Shown here: positions 1-10,395 of the stretch, piece by piece
How the letters are laid out: every line of letters starts with the position of its first letter
Position numbering within the stretch: position 1 is the first letter of the stretch
Assembly: GCA_003254885.1 (NCBI GenBank)
Contig: QANT01005103.1
Coordinates: 1-54,204 of the forward strand
Reading direction: 5' to 3'
Origin: Purshia tridentata
Lineage: Eukaryota; Streptophyta; Magnoliopsida; Rosales; Rosaceae
DNA length: 54,204 nucleotides
Notes under the pieces: model-generated
What the model was told of the DNA's origin: nothing
Seen by the model: the letters and a program-made list of their open reading frames with translations, nothing else
The model's database searches: none
Position numbers and translations under genes: made by a program

Positions 1-3000
1 TAGTAGTAAAGGGTGGTCGGTATAGCCTGGGCCTAAAGATAGGCTGCCAGATTTTAAAAAAAACAGGCTGAAGCCCAACGTACTAAGGCCTAAAAGGGTT
101 CTAAGGCCCAAAAGGGTTAAAGAAGAAAAATAGAATAGAAAGGCCCAATAAGCTTAGTGGTGTATGCAATAACAGAACTAAGAATTTATCATGATCTTCT
201 TCAAATTTGTTGTAGGGTATATGGATGGCGTGGTGTGTTTGGTCGGTTGTCAAGGTAATGATAGCCAAATTTGCTTTCAAATACTCAATTACATCCTGGG
301 CACAGTACAAAACTAATTAACATTAAGCATTCGAAATTCATCATTAAACATAAAATTTTGATTTCCTACATGGCTTTGCCTCTACTTTCTTTCCTTTTGC
401 CTGTTTAAAATTCTGAAGAGGCGCAACCACACAAAGAAAACGACAAAATAGGAAAGCACTTTTAATCAAAGAAACCCAAGTCCCAAAACTTCCACTGTTC
501 CACATGTTTATCATTTTGGAGGAAAAAAAAGGAAAAAATGAAACGTGGGTGTGCTTATGATGAAGTTATTTTGACTAATGCGACATAATTTGGACCCATT
601 TGAACTCTGCCTTTGTGTTTGTGCTCCACAATCGACAGATACATTTCCAAATTCCAATTTTCTGTTGACATGTGGTAGTGGAAGCACAATCATGGTGTCC
701 ATTGTACTTCTCCCAAAATACAGATTTTATTTCAGAAAGAAAGCTGTTGGAATTAGATTTCGATCAACTTTAATGTCTAGAACTTATCTTAATGTTTTGC
801 TATAAAATATTGGATGAATGATGTTTAACATCGTTAGGGTTGGAAAAACTCCCCAATAGATTAGAGGCATCATTGCAAATAATTAAGTAAAGTTGGCTTA
901 ATTATCCACTGGAGGGGGTGTGACCACTTCTTCTAGTCCTCTTTCAATGCCTGTGTAAGATTCATTATCAATTTTTGGGGTTTTTGTTTGACTTAGATTG
1001 ATTGTGCAACAAATCCAGATTAAGACAGTAGTCTTCGAGACCAAAAGGGACAAATTAATTAATTAAACAGGTTTTAGTTATAATACAAGCTAGCTAGCCA
1101 ATGTATTATTAATCCTATTCGATCATATAACTTATATAAAAGTGTCTGTATTCCCACAAGGAGCAAAAATAGTGCAAAACTTACTAATTTGATTCTATGT
1201 ATCAAATTAAGTGTCCTAACTTTTTGGATCACGACACTGGTACCAGTTGTTAGATGATATAACATATATATATATATATATGCATGCATTTGGGCGATTT
1301 ATGGGCCCATATATAATCATGAATATTGCCATCACATATAAATTTTGTACAAGTTGGAGGTACGTAATGATCATCGATTGATATTCTTGGTGGTCCCTTA
1401 TAGCCAGCTACCGACTTAGCTACTTGCCTACCCATGACTGAGCCATCATCGATATCGACCTAAGCTACAGTCAAAATTGCCCCACTCTTCTTCAATTCCT
1501 TCCTCATCAAAACAGCAAATTCATTACATGCATGATCAACTACTGCATGCATGCATATAATCATAACCTCGCTACAGCCATCCCCAAAGAAAATTAAAAA
1601 ATAACCTTTAATGGTGCAGTTATTGAGTGTATGGTACGACTATTAAGTATTAAGTTGTCTCTTATTAAACAGATGTATCCATTCCGATCGAGTTTAATTC
1701 AATTTCTTGTTTTTCTATGACCCAGTAAGAGGTCGGATACATCTTAATTTGGATTTGACATAAAAAATCCTTCCCGAATTTTTTAACATATCTAACAAAA
1801 TTGTTTCATGATTATTTTTTTCTAATTGTTGTAGTTAGTAGAAGGTCTCAATGGAAATATATTTAATAACTTTCCACCAAAGTTTCAATAATTTTCTTAA
1901 TCATAATTTAAGGTTATTAATTTTTGTTGGTGAGAATAATTTAAGGTATATTGAGGGAAGGAGAATAAGAAAATAAATATATATGTGAAAGTCTAGTTGA
2001 CGCGCGGTAGGTTTGATTGTCGGGATGCAATTGTGGTAGTTGATGGGCCGGGGATGATAATGCGACACAAAACGACCACGTCCAGAGCACCATTCGATTC
2101 ATCAGCATGGGTACGTATCAATTCATGCTTGGAATCCCAAATGCAAATAATTAATTAAAACTGTTATTGTCTGTAAAGTTTTAATTGGTCTAAACCTCGG
2201 TCGTCAAGCATCGATCCAAACTACTTAAACAAACTACCACCTTTCTCTAATGTCTTAATTCGTTGAAAGCATCCAAATTGCCCTTAAAGACTTCGATCGA
2301 CCAATCTAATTTATTTTTTTGTCTATCATATATTATGATCATTATCATTTTTCAATTGTAATTATGAACATTAATCTGGTTAATTGGCAAATTACAGAAT
2401 ATAATTGAAGTATTTCAAGATGTTAGGAAAAGGGTAATAAAGATTTTCAAATTACAGAATATAATTAACCAATTAATATTAACCAATTAATACATTCAAT
2501 TTGTATAGTTGTATAACTTTATTATTATAAGCTCGTCGAAAGAGAATTACAAATCCAAGAGAGCTAGCTTATATATGGATTTCTCATTCCTTCATTTTAT
2601 TTAATGTGTCTCATTCTTATGTAAAAGATAACTTAATCTCAAGTCTTAATTCTCGCAAAGGTACCTTAATTTAGGTCATAATGGGTGTGCTGCTATATAT
2701 ATACTTCTCTTACTGCATGCCATATCTACTTAACCATCAATATAGGATAACTTGCTATAAATTTCTTTTTTTTTTTTTTTTCCGGCCTNTTTTTTCCCGG
2801 CCTCTTCCTTGTAATAATTTATGCACGTACTGCTCGATCAGTGATCTGTGCCCATACTCGACCTTTTTATGTATTATTAAAAAAATTAAGAAGAAAACTG
2901 GACCTTTGTATACATTTTGAATATATATATATGCTACATGCATGACGAGGCGCTTGTAGACTTATCTTTCGATCGATCTAGAGTAGACCAAGTAGATAAT

Positions 3001-5950
3001 TTTATCTATTCAAAAATTTACAGAAAACAGAATGACGTTGTTTAATAGAAATATTACTAAACAATGACAATAATAGTACTAGTAGTACGTAGTAATAATC
3101 AATAAATAATAATAATAATGAAATTAAGAAAGTGTATATTTTGCAGGGATGATGATGAGTTTGGTGGGGTGAAGCTTTCAGAATGAGGCTTCTTGGCCGG
3201 CCTCGAGGCCCTAATGCCTTAATTCAAAGAACGTCAATGGGGGAAATATGATGTGAAAATAAATATATATCCATTAATTCCATGCATGCACACTCCGATC
3301 CACTTGTCCAAATCTCAAACCCAGCAGGTACATGAACGCTGCATGATGAAAGTCCCATACATTATTACATTATTATTAAATAACAATAACATATATATAT
3401 ATTTTACATTAATGGTCAAACTCACGAGCTCTGGAAAAGTACACAAAAACGTTTTAATCACTAGCTTCCATCAAGCTTATTTTCATACAGTTGATGATTC
3501 TGACAGGGCCAATTTCTGTTGCTGATTGTGATGGCCGTTGAATGGTGATCTGAACCAAAACTTGATTACCATATATAATCTGAATGTGCCGATTGGAAAC
3601 GCCAAAAAAATTTAGAGATGATGGACACGCACGTTTGAAATTTGTCTCATTCATCAAGTACAATGGAACTACAAATGTCTTTGGATGGACACACATGCCC
3701 AATGCACTACAAGACGGGCTCTTTTTATTTGAGGGGACCTTTTTTCCTCAATTGTACAAAAAGTTATTAAGTTAACAATATTATACGACCATACAAATAT
3801 AGAGTCATTAATCGTTGGATCAAAATTTCATTAGAGTTCTTTGAACAAAACCAATTGGACTTTGATTCAATGATTGATGAATATAATGATCAAGAAAATA
3901 AATGAGCTCCACTATAAAAGAGGAAAAGGAGTTAGGATGATAGACTCTATCGTGGGCTCATTTGATTGGCCGTAAACATATTAGCCATCATATTAAATCC
4001 AACACTTAAATAAACCTTTCAATTCTATAAGTATAGATTCAAAGGACCGTGACACCCGATGATGGTGCCATGGTGGTACTAGCATGACGGAGCTCGCACG
4101 CGTAGCTGGTTTATTTTGAACAATACACGTTACAGATGTCAAGGTTCACTGCAACATTACTTGGCAGTTGGTCTTGAACTGTCATACACGTGGCAGATTC
4201 CAGGTACGCTGCAGCAAAAAATTGTTCAGTTCTTCGGTTCTTCTACCAACTAAACACCAAATAATTAATTAATTAAAAAGAAAAAGGGTCCAAGTATTTA
4301 GACACCACGGCTGGCATATACACTCTATTTAATAGTTTTCAAGATAAAGGAGCAATGGAACTTCTAAGTCAAACAATTTATTATTGCTACAAACATTATT
4401 AGCTACTTCACATACCAAATGTGCCATATTTCTATGTTCTTTAAATGGTGTCTGACAATTGGCAATTTTCTCCACTTAATTAAATAGTAATTATCAATTA
4501 AAATTCTGCCACACGCCGACAAATCAGAAATGGCGGTTTTAGTTGGGAGATTCTTAATTAACCGACCATTGGCCATCAGGTAATCTTAAACATAAGCTTT
4601 ATAAAAAAGACTATATATACATACGAAATAAATAACAACAAATAATATAACCTACGGTATTATAATATAAGGCAAGTATTAGCAAGGCTAATTAGTTTAA
4701 TTAATTTGCAGAGGACAGTTCAAGGTTAGCTAATACAGTTGAGATTCTTGGGGCCGGCCTTTCTAGGGATTTGGAGAATGACAGCCAGCATACAGAAAGT
4801 GAATAGTCGGCGCTATTAATTCTATAATCTTTATATATGGATAAACAATATATTTTGCATGGATTACAAAATTGATTATCGTGGAATCTTTACGAGTTTT
4901 AACTCTCAAACTACTACACTAACTGGCAGCTGAGTAGTGTTTAAGCAACATTCAATATTAATATTGCCTTAGACTCCTAGCTAGTGAAGAAGAAAATTAA
5001 ATTAAACAAATGATTAACGTTTAAGTTAACATCGATCAGTACTATAGTTAATTCACAACTTGTTATGAAATAAAAACAACTGTCTCTATATACGGTTCAT
5101 ATCATATATATATATACTACTTAATAACTGATAACTAATAAAAGAAAATCATGATATGTAACCTTAAATATTAATTTATATATATGGTTAACTATGCATA
5201 TAACCTTAGAATATTTGATAAGGATAAGTAAACTCATGATAAAAAAACCAATGCTTGGGAGAATGCAATATGATTAAGTTGAAGGGTTCGTGGAAAAAAA
5301 CCAAAAACAAAAAAAGAGTACGTATGTTTTTTTTTTCTTGGGGATATTTGACATAAGCCATGAGCAAAGGTGACTGCAAAATCTGCAGAATATTGATGGG
5401 AAGGAGTGCTATAGTATAATTGGATATGTGGGAGGCATGAGTATCTTCTATGTATAGGAATTGTGTAATTCAAGGCGGACTCCGGTGGATATTGCCTATG
5501 AGATTTGAAGAAGAAAATCTCACACATTTCTTAGTAATAAATCTCCAAATCCATTTCGGATCATAAAAAGCTTCATTGCCATTCTGGAAATATTTAGCTA
5601 GCCGATTCCCCAGGAAATTAATTATTAATTCAACCCTTTTAATTAAAAATCTAGTTCTGAAAGAGATTATATATATATATTACTAAATACTAGCTCATCA
5701 ACAGTACGTCAACACATAGAATATTTTAAACCTGGCAGGCTGCATGTCATTGAGTTGATAAACAAGGACTTGGCCCATCCCACAGATCTGCAGGACATGA
5801 GCTCTTCTATAATTGGACGATAAATTTAATTCAAGTCAATTAAAATGGCAAAATCTGTACATATATATATATACATATAATGACAAAGTGAAATAAATTT
5901 GTATTAAAACATATGGCAATGGTTTTAATTTGAAAGTCAGAAATTAAGCT
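1..5950. other. AT-rich intergenic region, no gene recognised
   Basis: No open frame here resembles a known protein, and the longest are short and rich in low-complexity residues. The stretch holds (AT)n runs near 1262-1282, small ATA/TAA repeats near 3107, a poly-T run beside an undetermined base at 2789, and an imperfect direct repeat containing ACACGT at about 4124-4215. Positions 90-130 have two copies of a roughly 17-bp AAGGCC(T/C)AAAAGGGTT unit. No transposon termini could be assigned. Confidence 0.6.
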
Positions 5951-6211
5951 AGTAAGTATTAACTAATAAATGAATTAATTTATAGAATATATTGAGAGTC
6001 AATGTATCATTTGCAGATACACAGAGATGGCAAGAGCATGCATTCTCAGGAAACAGAGAAAAAACAATAAACAAGTCCAATAGTAAGTATTAACTAATAA
6101 ATGAATTAATTTATATAATATATTGAGAGTCAATGTATCATCTGCAGATACACAGAGATGGCAAGAGCATGCATCCTCAGGAAACAGAGAAAAAACAATA
6201 AACAAGTCCAT
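5951..6211. repeat. Tandem duplication, 131-bp unit x2, upstream of DCR
   Basis: Two adjacent copies (5951-6081 and 6082-6211) begin AGTAAGTATTAAC and end at CAAGTCC. They differ at only a few positions, for example a T/C change in ATTTGCAG versus ATCTGCAG. The second copy ends about 125 bp before the DCR TATA box, so it probably duplicates part of the upstream promoter. No element termini are visible. It may be a recent replication-slippage duplication or an assembly error. Confidence 0.9.
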
Positions 6212-6334
6212 GACAACCAAATCACTAAATTAAAATTAAATAGCCAACAACAATACCCAGTAGTAACCACAGCTGACCTACGTCAGCAATCAAGTTCATG
6301 AACCAATCTCCCAACACCACCACCCCCCCTCCCC

Positions 6335-6342
6335 TATAAATA
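6335..6342 (+). promoter_or_regulatory. TATA box of DCR
   Basis: TATAAATA follows a C-rich tract about 130 bp before the DCR ATG at 6471. The spacing leaves a 5' leader of roughly 100 bp, which supports this start codon. Confidence 0.7.
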
Positions 6343-6470
6343 CCACTCCCAACTCTCATACTTTACTCACTCCCGAATCTCATAACCACAGAGCCCAGTC
6401 ACACACCATTAGAGACCTGGCGATAATTGAAGAACAAATTAGCACTAATTAATTTTAATCAAATTTCAAA

Positions 6471-7970
6471 ATGCCTTCTTCTAATTCGCCATCTTCGTCT
6501 CTAACTCGCGTTGTCTCCAAGTGCACTGTGTTCCCGGACCACAAGTCCACTCTCGGAGACCTCAAGCTCTCTGTCTCCGACCTCCCCATGCTATCCTGCC
6601 ACTACATCCAGAAGGGCGGTCTCTTCACTCTCCCACCACTCTCCACCGACTCCCTCCTCTCTCTCCTCAAAGCCGGCCTCTCCCAAACCCTCTCTCGCTT
6701 CCCTCCCTTGGCCGGCCGCTTAACCACCGACTCCGACGGTTACGTCTACATCACCTGCAACGACGCTGGCGTCGAGTTCTTCCACGCCACCGCCCCCAAT
6801 TTGACCGTGCGCGAAGTTCTTGTGCCGTCGTATGTGCCGGAGTGCGTGAAGGACTTGTTCGCCTTCGACCGGACGGTGAGCTACACCGGGCATTACAAGC
6901 CCATTTTGGCTGTCCAGGTCACAGAGCTAAACGACGGCGTTTTCATTGGTTGCGCCGTCAACCACGCCGTCACGGACGGAACCTCCTTCTGGAACTTCTT
7001 CAACACCTTCGCTGAGGTCTGTAGAGGTGCGAAGAGAAACTTCTCGAGGCTGCCGGACTTTTCCAGGAGCTCGGTTCTGATATCTCCCGCGGTTCTCCAG
7101 GTGCCGGAGGGTGGCCCTAAGGTCACCTTCAAAGTCCACGAGCCGTTGCGCGAGCGAATCTTCAGCTTCAGCAGAGAAGCGATTCAGAAGCTGAAGGAGC
7201 GAACGAATTCGAACAACAAGAAGAAATGGATCGAATCCGAAAACGACGCCGTTGCGAAAGCCGTTGAGATTCTCGCGAAGCAGAGCAACGATCCATACCA
7301 AAACAACGGCAGAGTCACCGCAACCATCGAGAACTGGTTGAAGAGCACCGTTTCGAAGCCACCGCAAATCACATCCGAAACGGATGAAGTCGTCTACAAA
7401 ACGACAGCGGAGATTTCGTCATTCCAATCACTCTGCGCGCTCCTCTGGCGGTCGGTTACACGCGCCAGGAAACTACCATCACCTAAAACGACTACGTTTC
7501 GGATGGCAGTGAACTGCCGTCACAGACTGGAGCCCAAGCTCGATCCATACTACTTCGGGAACGCAATCCAAAGCATCCCTACTTACGCCACGTCAGATGA
7601 CGTGCTGTCACAGGATCTGCGGTGGTGCGCGGAGCAGCTGAATAAAAACGTGATGGCGCACGATAACAGTAAGGTGAGGAAGTTCGTAGAGGATTGGGAG
7701 AGCAACCCAAGAGTGTTTCCGCTGGGGAACTTCGACGGTGCATCAATCACGATGGGGAGCTCGCCGAGATTTCCGATGTACGACAACGATTTCGGGTGGG
7801 GGAGGCCGTTGGCTGTTCGAAGCGGGAGGGCGAATAAATTCGACGGAAAGATATCGGCGTTTCCGGGGAGAGAGGGTGCCGGGAGCGTTGATCTCGAGGT
7901 GGTTTTGGCGCCAGAGACGATGGCGGGGCTTGAGTCCGACTTGGAGTTCATGCAATACGTGTCGACCTAA
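6471..7970 (+). CDS. BAHD acyltransferase DCR (cutin formation)
   Basis: This single-exon gene encodes 499 aa, slightly longer than most BAHD enzymes. The catalytic HXXXD motif is HAVTD at residues 165-169, and the structural DFGWG motif is at 440-444. The N-terminal segment around KSTLGDLKLSVSDLPMLSCH and the C-terminal part around FDGKISAFPGREG match what I recall of Arabidopsis DEFECTIVE IN CUTICULAR RIDGES (At5g23940) closely. BAHD enzymes are soluble and transfer acyl groups from acyl-CoA to hydroxyl or amine acceptors. DCR is needed to place dihydroxy-palmitate in cutin, so epidermal expression is expected. Residues about 235-310 (polar, Lys/Asn/Glu-rich) are the variable loop. All motifs are intact. 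The family call is secure; DCR orthology is from memory. Confidence 0.95.
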   Translation: MPSSNSPSSSLTRVVSKCTVFPDHKSTLGDLKLSVSDLPMLSCHYIQKGGLFTLPPLSTDSLLSLLKAGLSQTLSRFPPLAGRLTTDSDGYVYITCNDAGVEFFHATAPNLTVREVLVPSYVPECVKDLFAFDRTVSYTGHYKPILAVQVTELNDGVFIGCAVNHAVTDGTSFWNFFNTFAEVCRGAKRNFSRLPDFSRSSVLISPAVLQVPEGGPKVTFKVHEPLRERIFSFSREAIQKLKERTNSNNKKKWIESENDAVAKAVEILAKQSNDPYQNNGRVTATIENWLKSTVSKPPQITSETDEVVYKTTAEISSFQSLCALLWRSVTRARKLPSPKTTTFRMAVNCRHRLEPKLDPYYFGNAIQSIPTYATSDDVLSQDLRWCAEQLNKNVMAHDNSKVRKFVEDWESNPRVFPLGNFDGASITMGSSPRFPMYDNDFGWGRPLAVRSGRANKFDGKISAFPGREGAGSVDLEVVLAPETMAGLESDLEFMQYVST

Positions 7971-8287
7971 TATAGCTGGGAACGAAGTCATGGTGGAAAT
8001 GATTGGGTGTGGTAGAGCCCACCCAATTTTGATGTGCAGGTCTTATGTTGACCGTGGGTTGACGGTGTTGATTTGGTCTGCGACTGGGAGGACAATGGAG
8101 GAGGATGCTTTGTGTATTTGTGACATTTTATTTTCTAATCTGTATTATTTTTCTTGGGTCTATAATATATTAGCTTTTTACTAAAAAGAATTACGTGTTA
8201 AGTTACTCTCTCAGAACTAAAAGATAAAGGTTAAGAAAATATGGTAGCTGAAAAGAAAATTTAAAGTTAATCCTTCAATTTGCATAT
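7971..8287. other. 3' flank of DCR, no gene seen
   Basis: This AT-rich stretch follows the DCR stop and probably contains its 3' UTR and polyadenylation signals. It ends in the CATAT target duplication (8283-8287) that borders the solo LTR. Confidence 0.5.
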
Positions 8288-8780
8288 TGTGGGTGTTAAA
8301 AATGTCTGGGTCTAAACCCGAAAAGTAATAAGGTCCAGTCCGAAATAACGGTATGAAAGCTCCAAATAACGGAAGTAAAGCCCGAAAGGCAAAGTATAAA
8401 CTTAAGCCCGGAACAAAGGATAACCCCCCTCTTTAATTAAAATAATAGCCCATTTACCACTATAATACCACCCACGAAAAAAACCCCCGCGACCAGGCTC
8501 ATTAAAAAGGATTAATGAGAGAAATAAAGGGGTGAACAACGGAAAGGCCCACTTTGCTATAAAAAGATAATTTACCTCCACGCAGAGGAGGAGGACGGAG
8601 ACTGGGAAAAAATGAATAATCAAATTGAATCTTCACTCACTTTGGCATCGGAGTGTTTTTTGCAGGTACACCCCCTTCGCATTTGTGGATGACGATTGAA
8701 GATGGAATTTGGCTTCTCAAGGTGATCGTGAACAATTTTTGTTGACCAATTATCATTACTGGAGATTTTTGGCATCAACA
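8288..8780 (+). mobile_element. Solo LTR of a retrotransposon, 493 bp
   Basis: The element starts TGTGGGTG and ends ATCAACA, giving the TG...CA ends typical of an LTR. It is flanked by a perfect 5-bp direct repeat, CATAT, at 8283-8287 and 8781-8785. A TATAAAA at about 8558 suggests the LTR promoter points right, toward the FAS1 gene. No primer-binding site, gag or pol lies next to it, so this is a solo LTR left by recombination. Copia or Gypsy origin cannot be told from the LTR alone. Confidence 0.85.
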
Positions 8781-8897
8781 CATATAGGCCACATAACGAG
8801 CCTTAGTGAATTAGATGAAATCCTATTCATAGCCCACAAAAGCAAGCAGGCTTAGCTATGGTCTTAATCCCTTTTACTGGGCCGCACTCATTATAGA

Positions 8898-9175
8898 ACT
8901 TCCAGAACGCATCCGACGTCGTTTCAACGCTGAAGCAAGAAACTCACTGCATTCCCAATCTCGAGACTCGAGCTTACCACTTTACCAGCTCACAAGTCTC
9001 AAACTCACCGTCTTTCTTCTTGAACGACGTTATGAAGGTCTTGGAGTTGGACCTCCACAACTCCATCTCAGCCTTGATCAAACCCTCCTCGAGAGCCACG
9101 TGGCACGATCCTAACCATCGAGAAGCTTCTCCGTCGAACTGTCTACGCCGTCGGCTTGGTGACCGCCTAAGATGA
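8898..9175 (+). other. Open frame upstream of and overlapping the FAS1 gene start
   Basis: A frame stays open from about 8898 to a TGA at 9173-9175, with an internal ATG at 9032 (47 codons). The TGA overlaps the two tandem ATGs of the FAS1 gene at 9172 and 9175. The composition looks coding-like (moderate GC, mixed residues). In another frame, the end reads GTILTIEKLLRRTVYAVGLV before a stop, which could indicate a frameshifted, decayed exon. I do not recognise the product. It may be a translated upstream ORF, a decayed exon, or chance. Confidence 0.35.
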
Positions 9176-9762
9176 TGAGCAGAACCCGTATTTTGAGGAA
9201 TCCAATCACTTTCGTGTGGTGGGTTGTGTTGGTTTGCTGCCTTGTAATTCTGACAATGTCATTGCTTCTTCTTCCGGAGGTGCCACGTGGATTGTATCGC
9301 ACTGCAAAAACCAGTAAAGCTCCCGAGAAGGATAACAAGTTGATCGGAAAATTTGGGGAGATGATGATTGAAATGTTGGCTGAAGATCTCGCCTTCACCG
9401 TGTTCGTTCCTTCAGAGAAAGCTTTTGAACGCGATTTGAGGCTACGGCCACAAGATAGTTTGGTGGGCGAGAAATTGAACGATACGTATGCAGTGGTTTC
9501 TCGAGTATTGGGGTTCTCGGCGGTTCCTCGGAGTCTGAGTTCAGGCAGTTTGCCGGTTCATAAGGAGATATCGTACGATTCGATATCTGGGTTTGTGTTG
9601 TATATCTCGAGAGATGAAGATGGAATGGTGATAGTGAACAGCGTTCGATCAGAAAGGGTGGATCTTAGGAGGAATGGAATTGTTGTACATGTTATGGATG
9701 GGGTTGTGATGGATGCTGAGTTCCAGCAATCGGTTCAACTTGATTACGACGAAGAAGATTGA
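9172..9762 (+). CDS. FAS1 (fasciclin) domain-containing membrane protein
   Basis: This single-exon gene encodes 196 aa. Residues 12-34 form one strong hydrophobic segment, which could be a signal anchor. A single FAS1 domain follows at about 56-185, with the H1 box FTVFVPSEKAF at 75-85 and the H2 box NGIVVHVMDGVVM at 168-180. There is an acidic tail (DYDEED). FAS1 domains mediate adhesion or matrix contacts. Unlike classic fasciclin-like arabinogalactan proteins, this one lacks Pro/Ala-rich AG regions and a clear C-terminal GPI signal, and resembles the small single-domain FAS1 proteins of plants. The start could be 9172 or 9175. Its substrate or partner is unknown. Confidence 0.88.
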   Translation: MMSRTRILRNPITFVWWVVLVCCLVILTMSLLLLPEVPRGLYRTAKTSKAPEKDNKLIGKFGEMMIEMLAEDLAFTVFVPSEKAFERDLRLRPQDSLVGEKLNDTYAVVSRVLGFSAVPRSLSSGSLPVHKEISYDSISGFVLYISRDEDGMVIVNSVRSERVDLRRNGIVVHVMDGVVMDAEFQQSVQLDYDEED

Positions 9763-10395
9763 GTGATACTAACGTGTCTTACCTTGTACTTGCATCACGG
9801 TTAATTTGTAATTTATGTAGGAGGGTCCCTGTTTAGTCTTGAAATAGTGTACCTCCATTGATGATACATTCTAAGAAACAAGCATTATTTTAGGATATGA
9901 GAATTTACTACCCAATTTAATAAAGAGAATTTTGGTATACATAAATTTGTGCCATCATCAGTTTCACAATTTGTGCAACACACACGATCAAGAATGGTAG
10001 AATTAAAACAATACATAAATTCCGGCGGTATTTGTATAAAAAATGAACAATAATGTATTTTACTGGTAGATAAAGCATAGGAATAAACGAAAAGTGAGTT
10101 GGGATGGAATAAACGAAATGTCTCATTAGGTTAATAAAATAGATAAAGCATTGGTATTCAAATACAAAACGAGTGTTTCCATTATCAATTGACAACCCGG
10201 GAATGAAATATTCAAAAGAAACTGAGCACTATCCGGGAGATGGCAAATCATTAGGGGTAATTACTAAATCAGGCATGTTCCATTCATCCCTCAAAATAGG
10301 ACTCGAAATTCATTGAAGATGGAATTAACTGAAAGTAGGCATTAGTTCTCTTAGCCGCGATTCCCCTCAAAAGGCCAAGCGGTATTTAAATACTT
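9763..10395. other. Gap between convergent FAS1 and RPN8 genes
   Basis: This AT-rich stretch lies between the FAS1 gene (+) and RPN8 (-), and probably holds both 3' UTRs. No further gene or repeat was recognised. Confidence 0.5.

Noticed and set aside
5234..5527. 97-codon minus-strand frame
   Set aside because: No similarity to a family I know, includes poly-Lys/Phe from a homopolymer, and is isolated in gene-free DNA.
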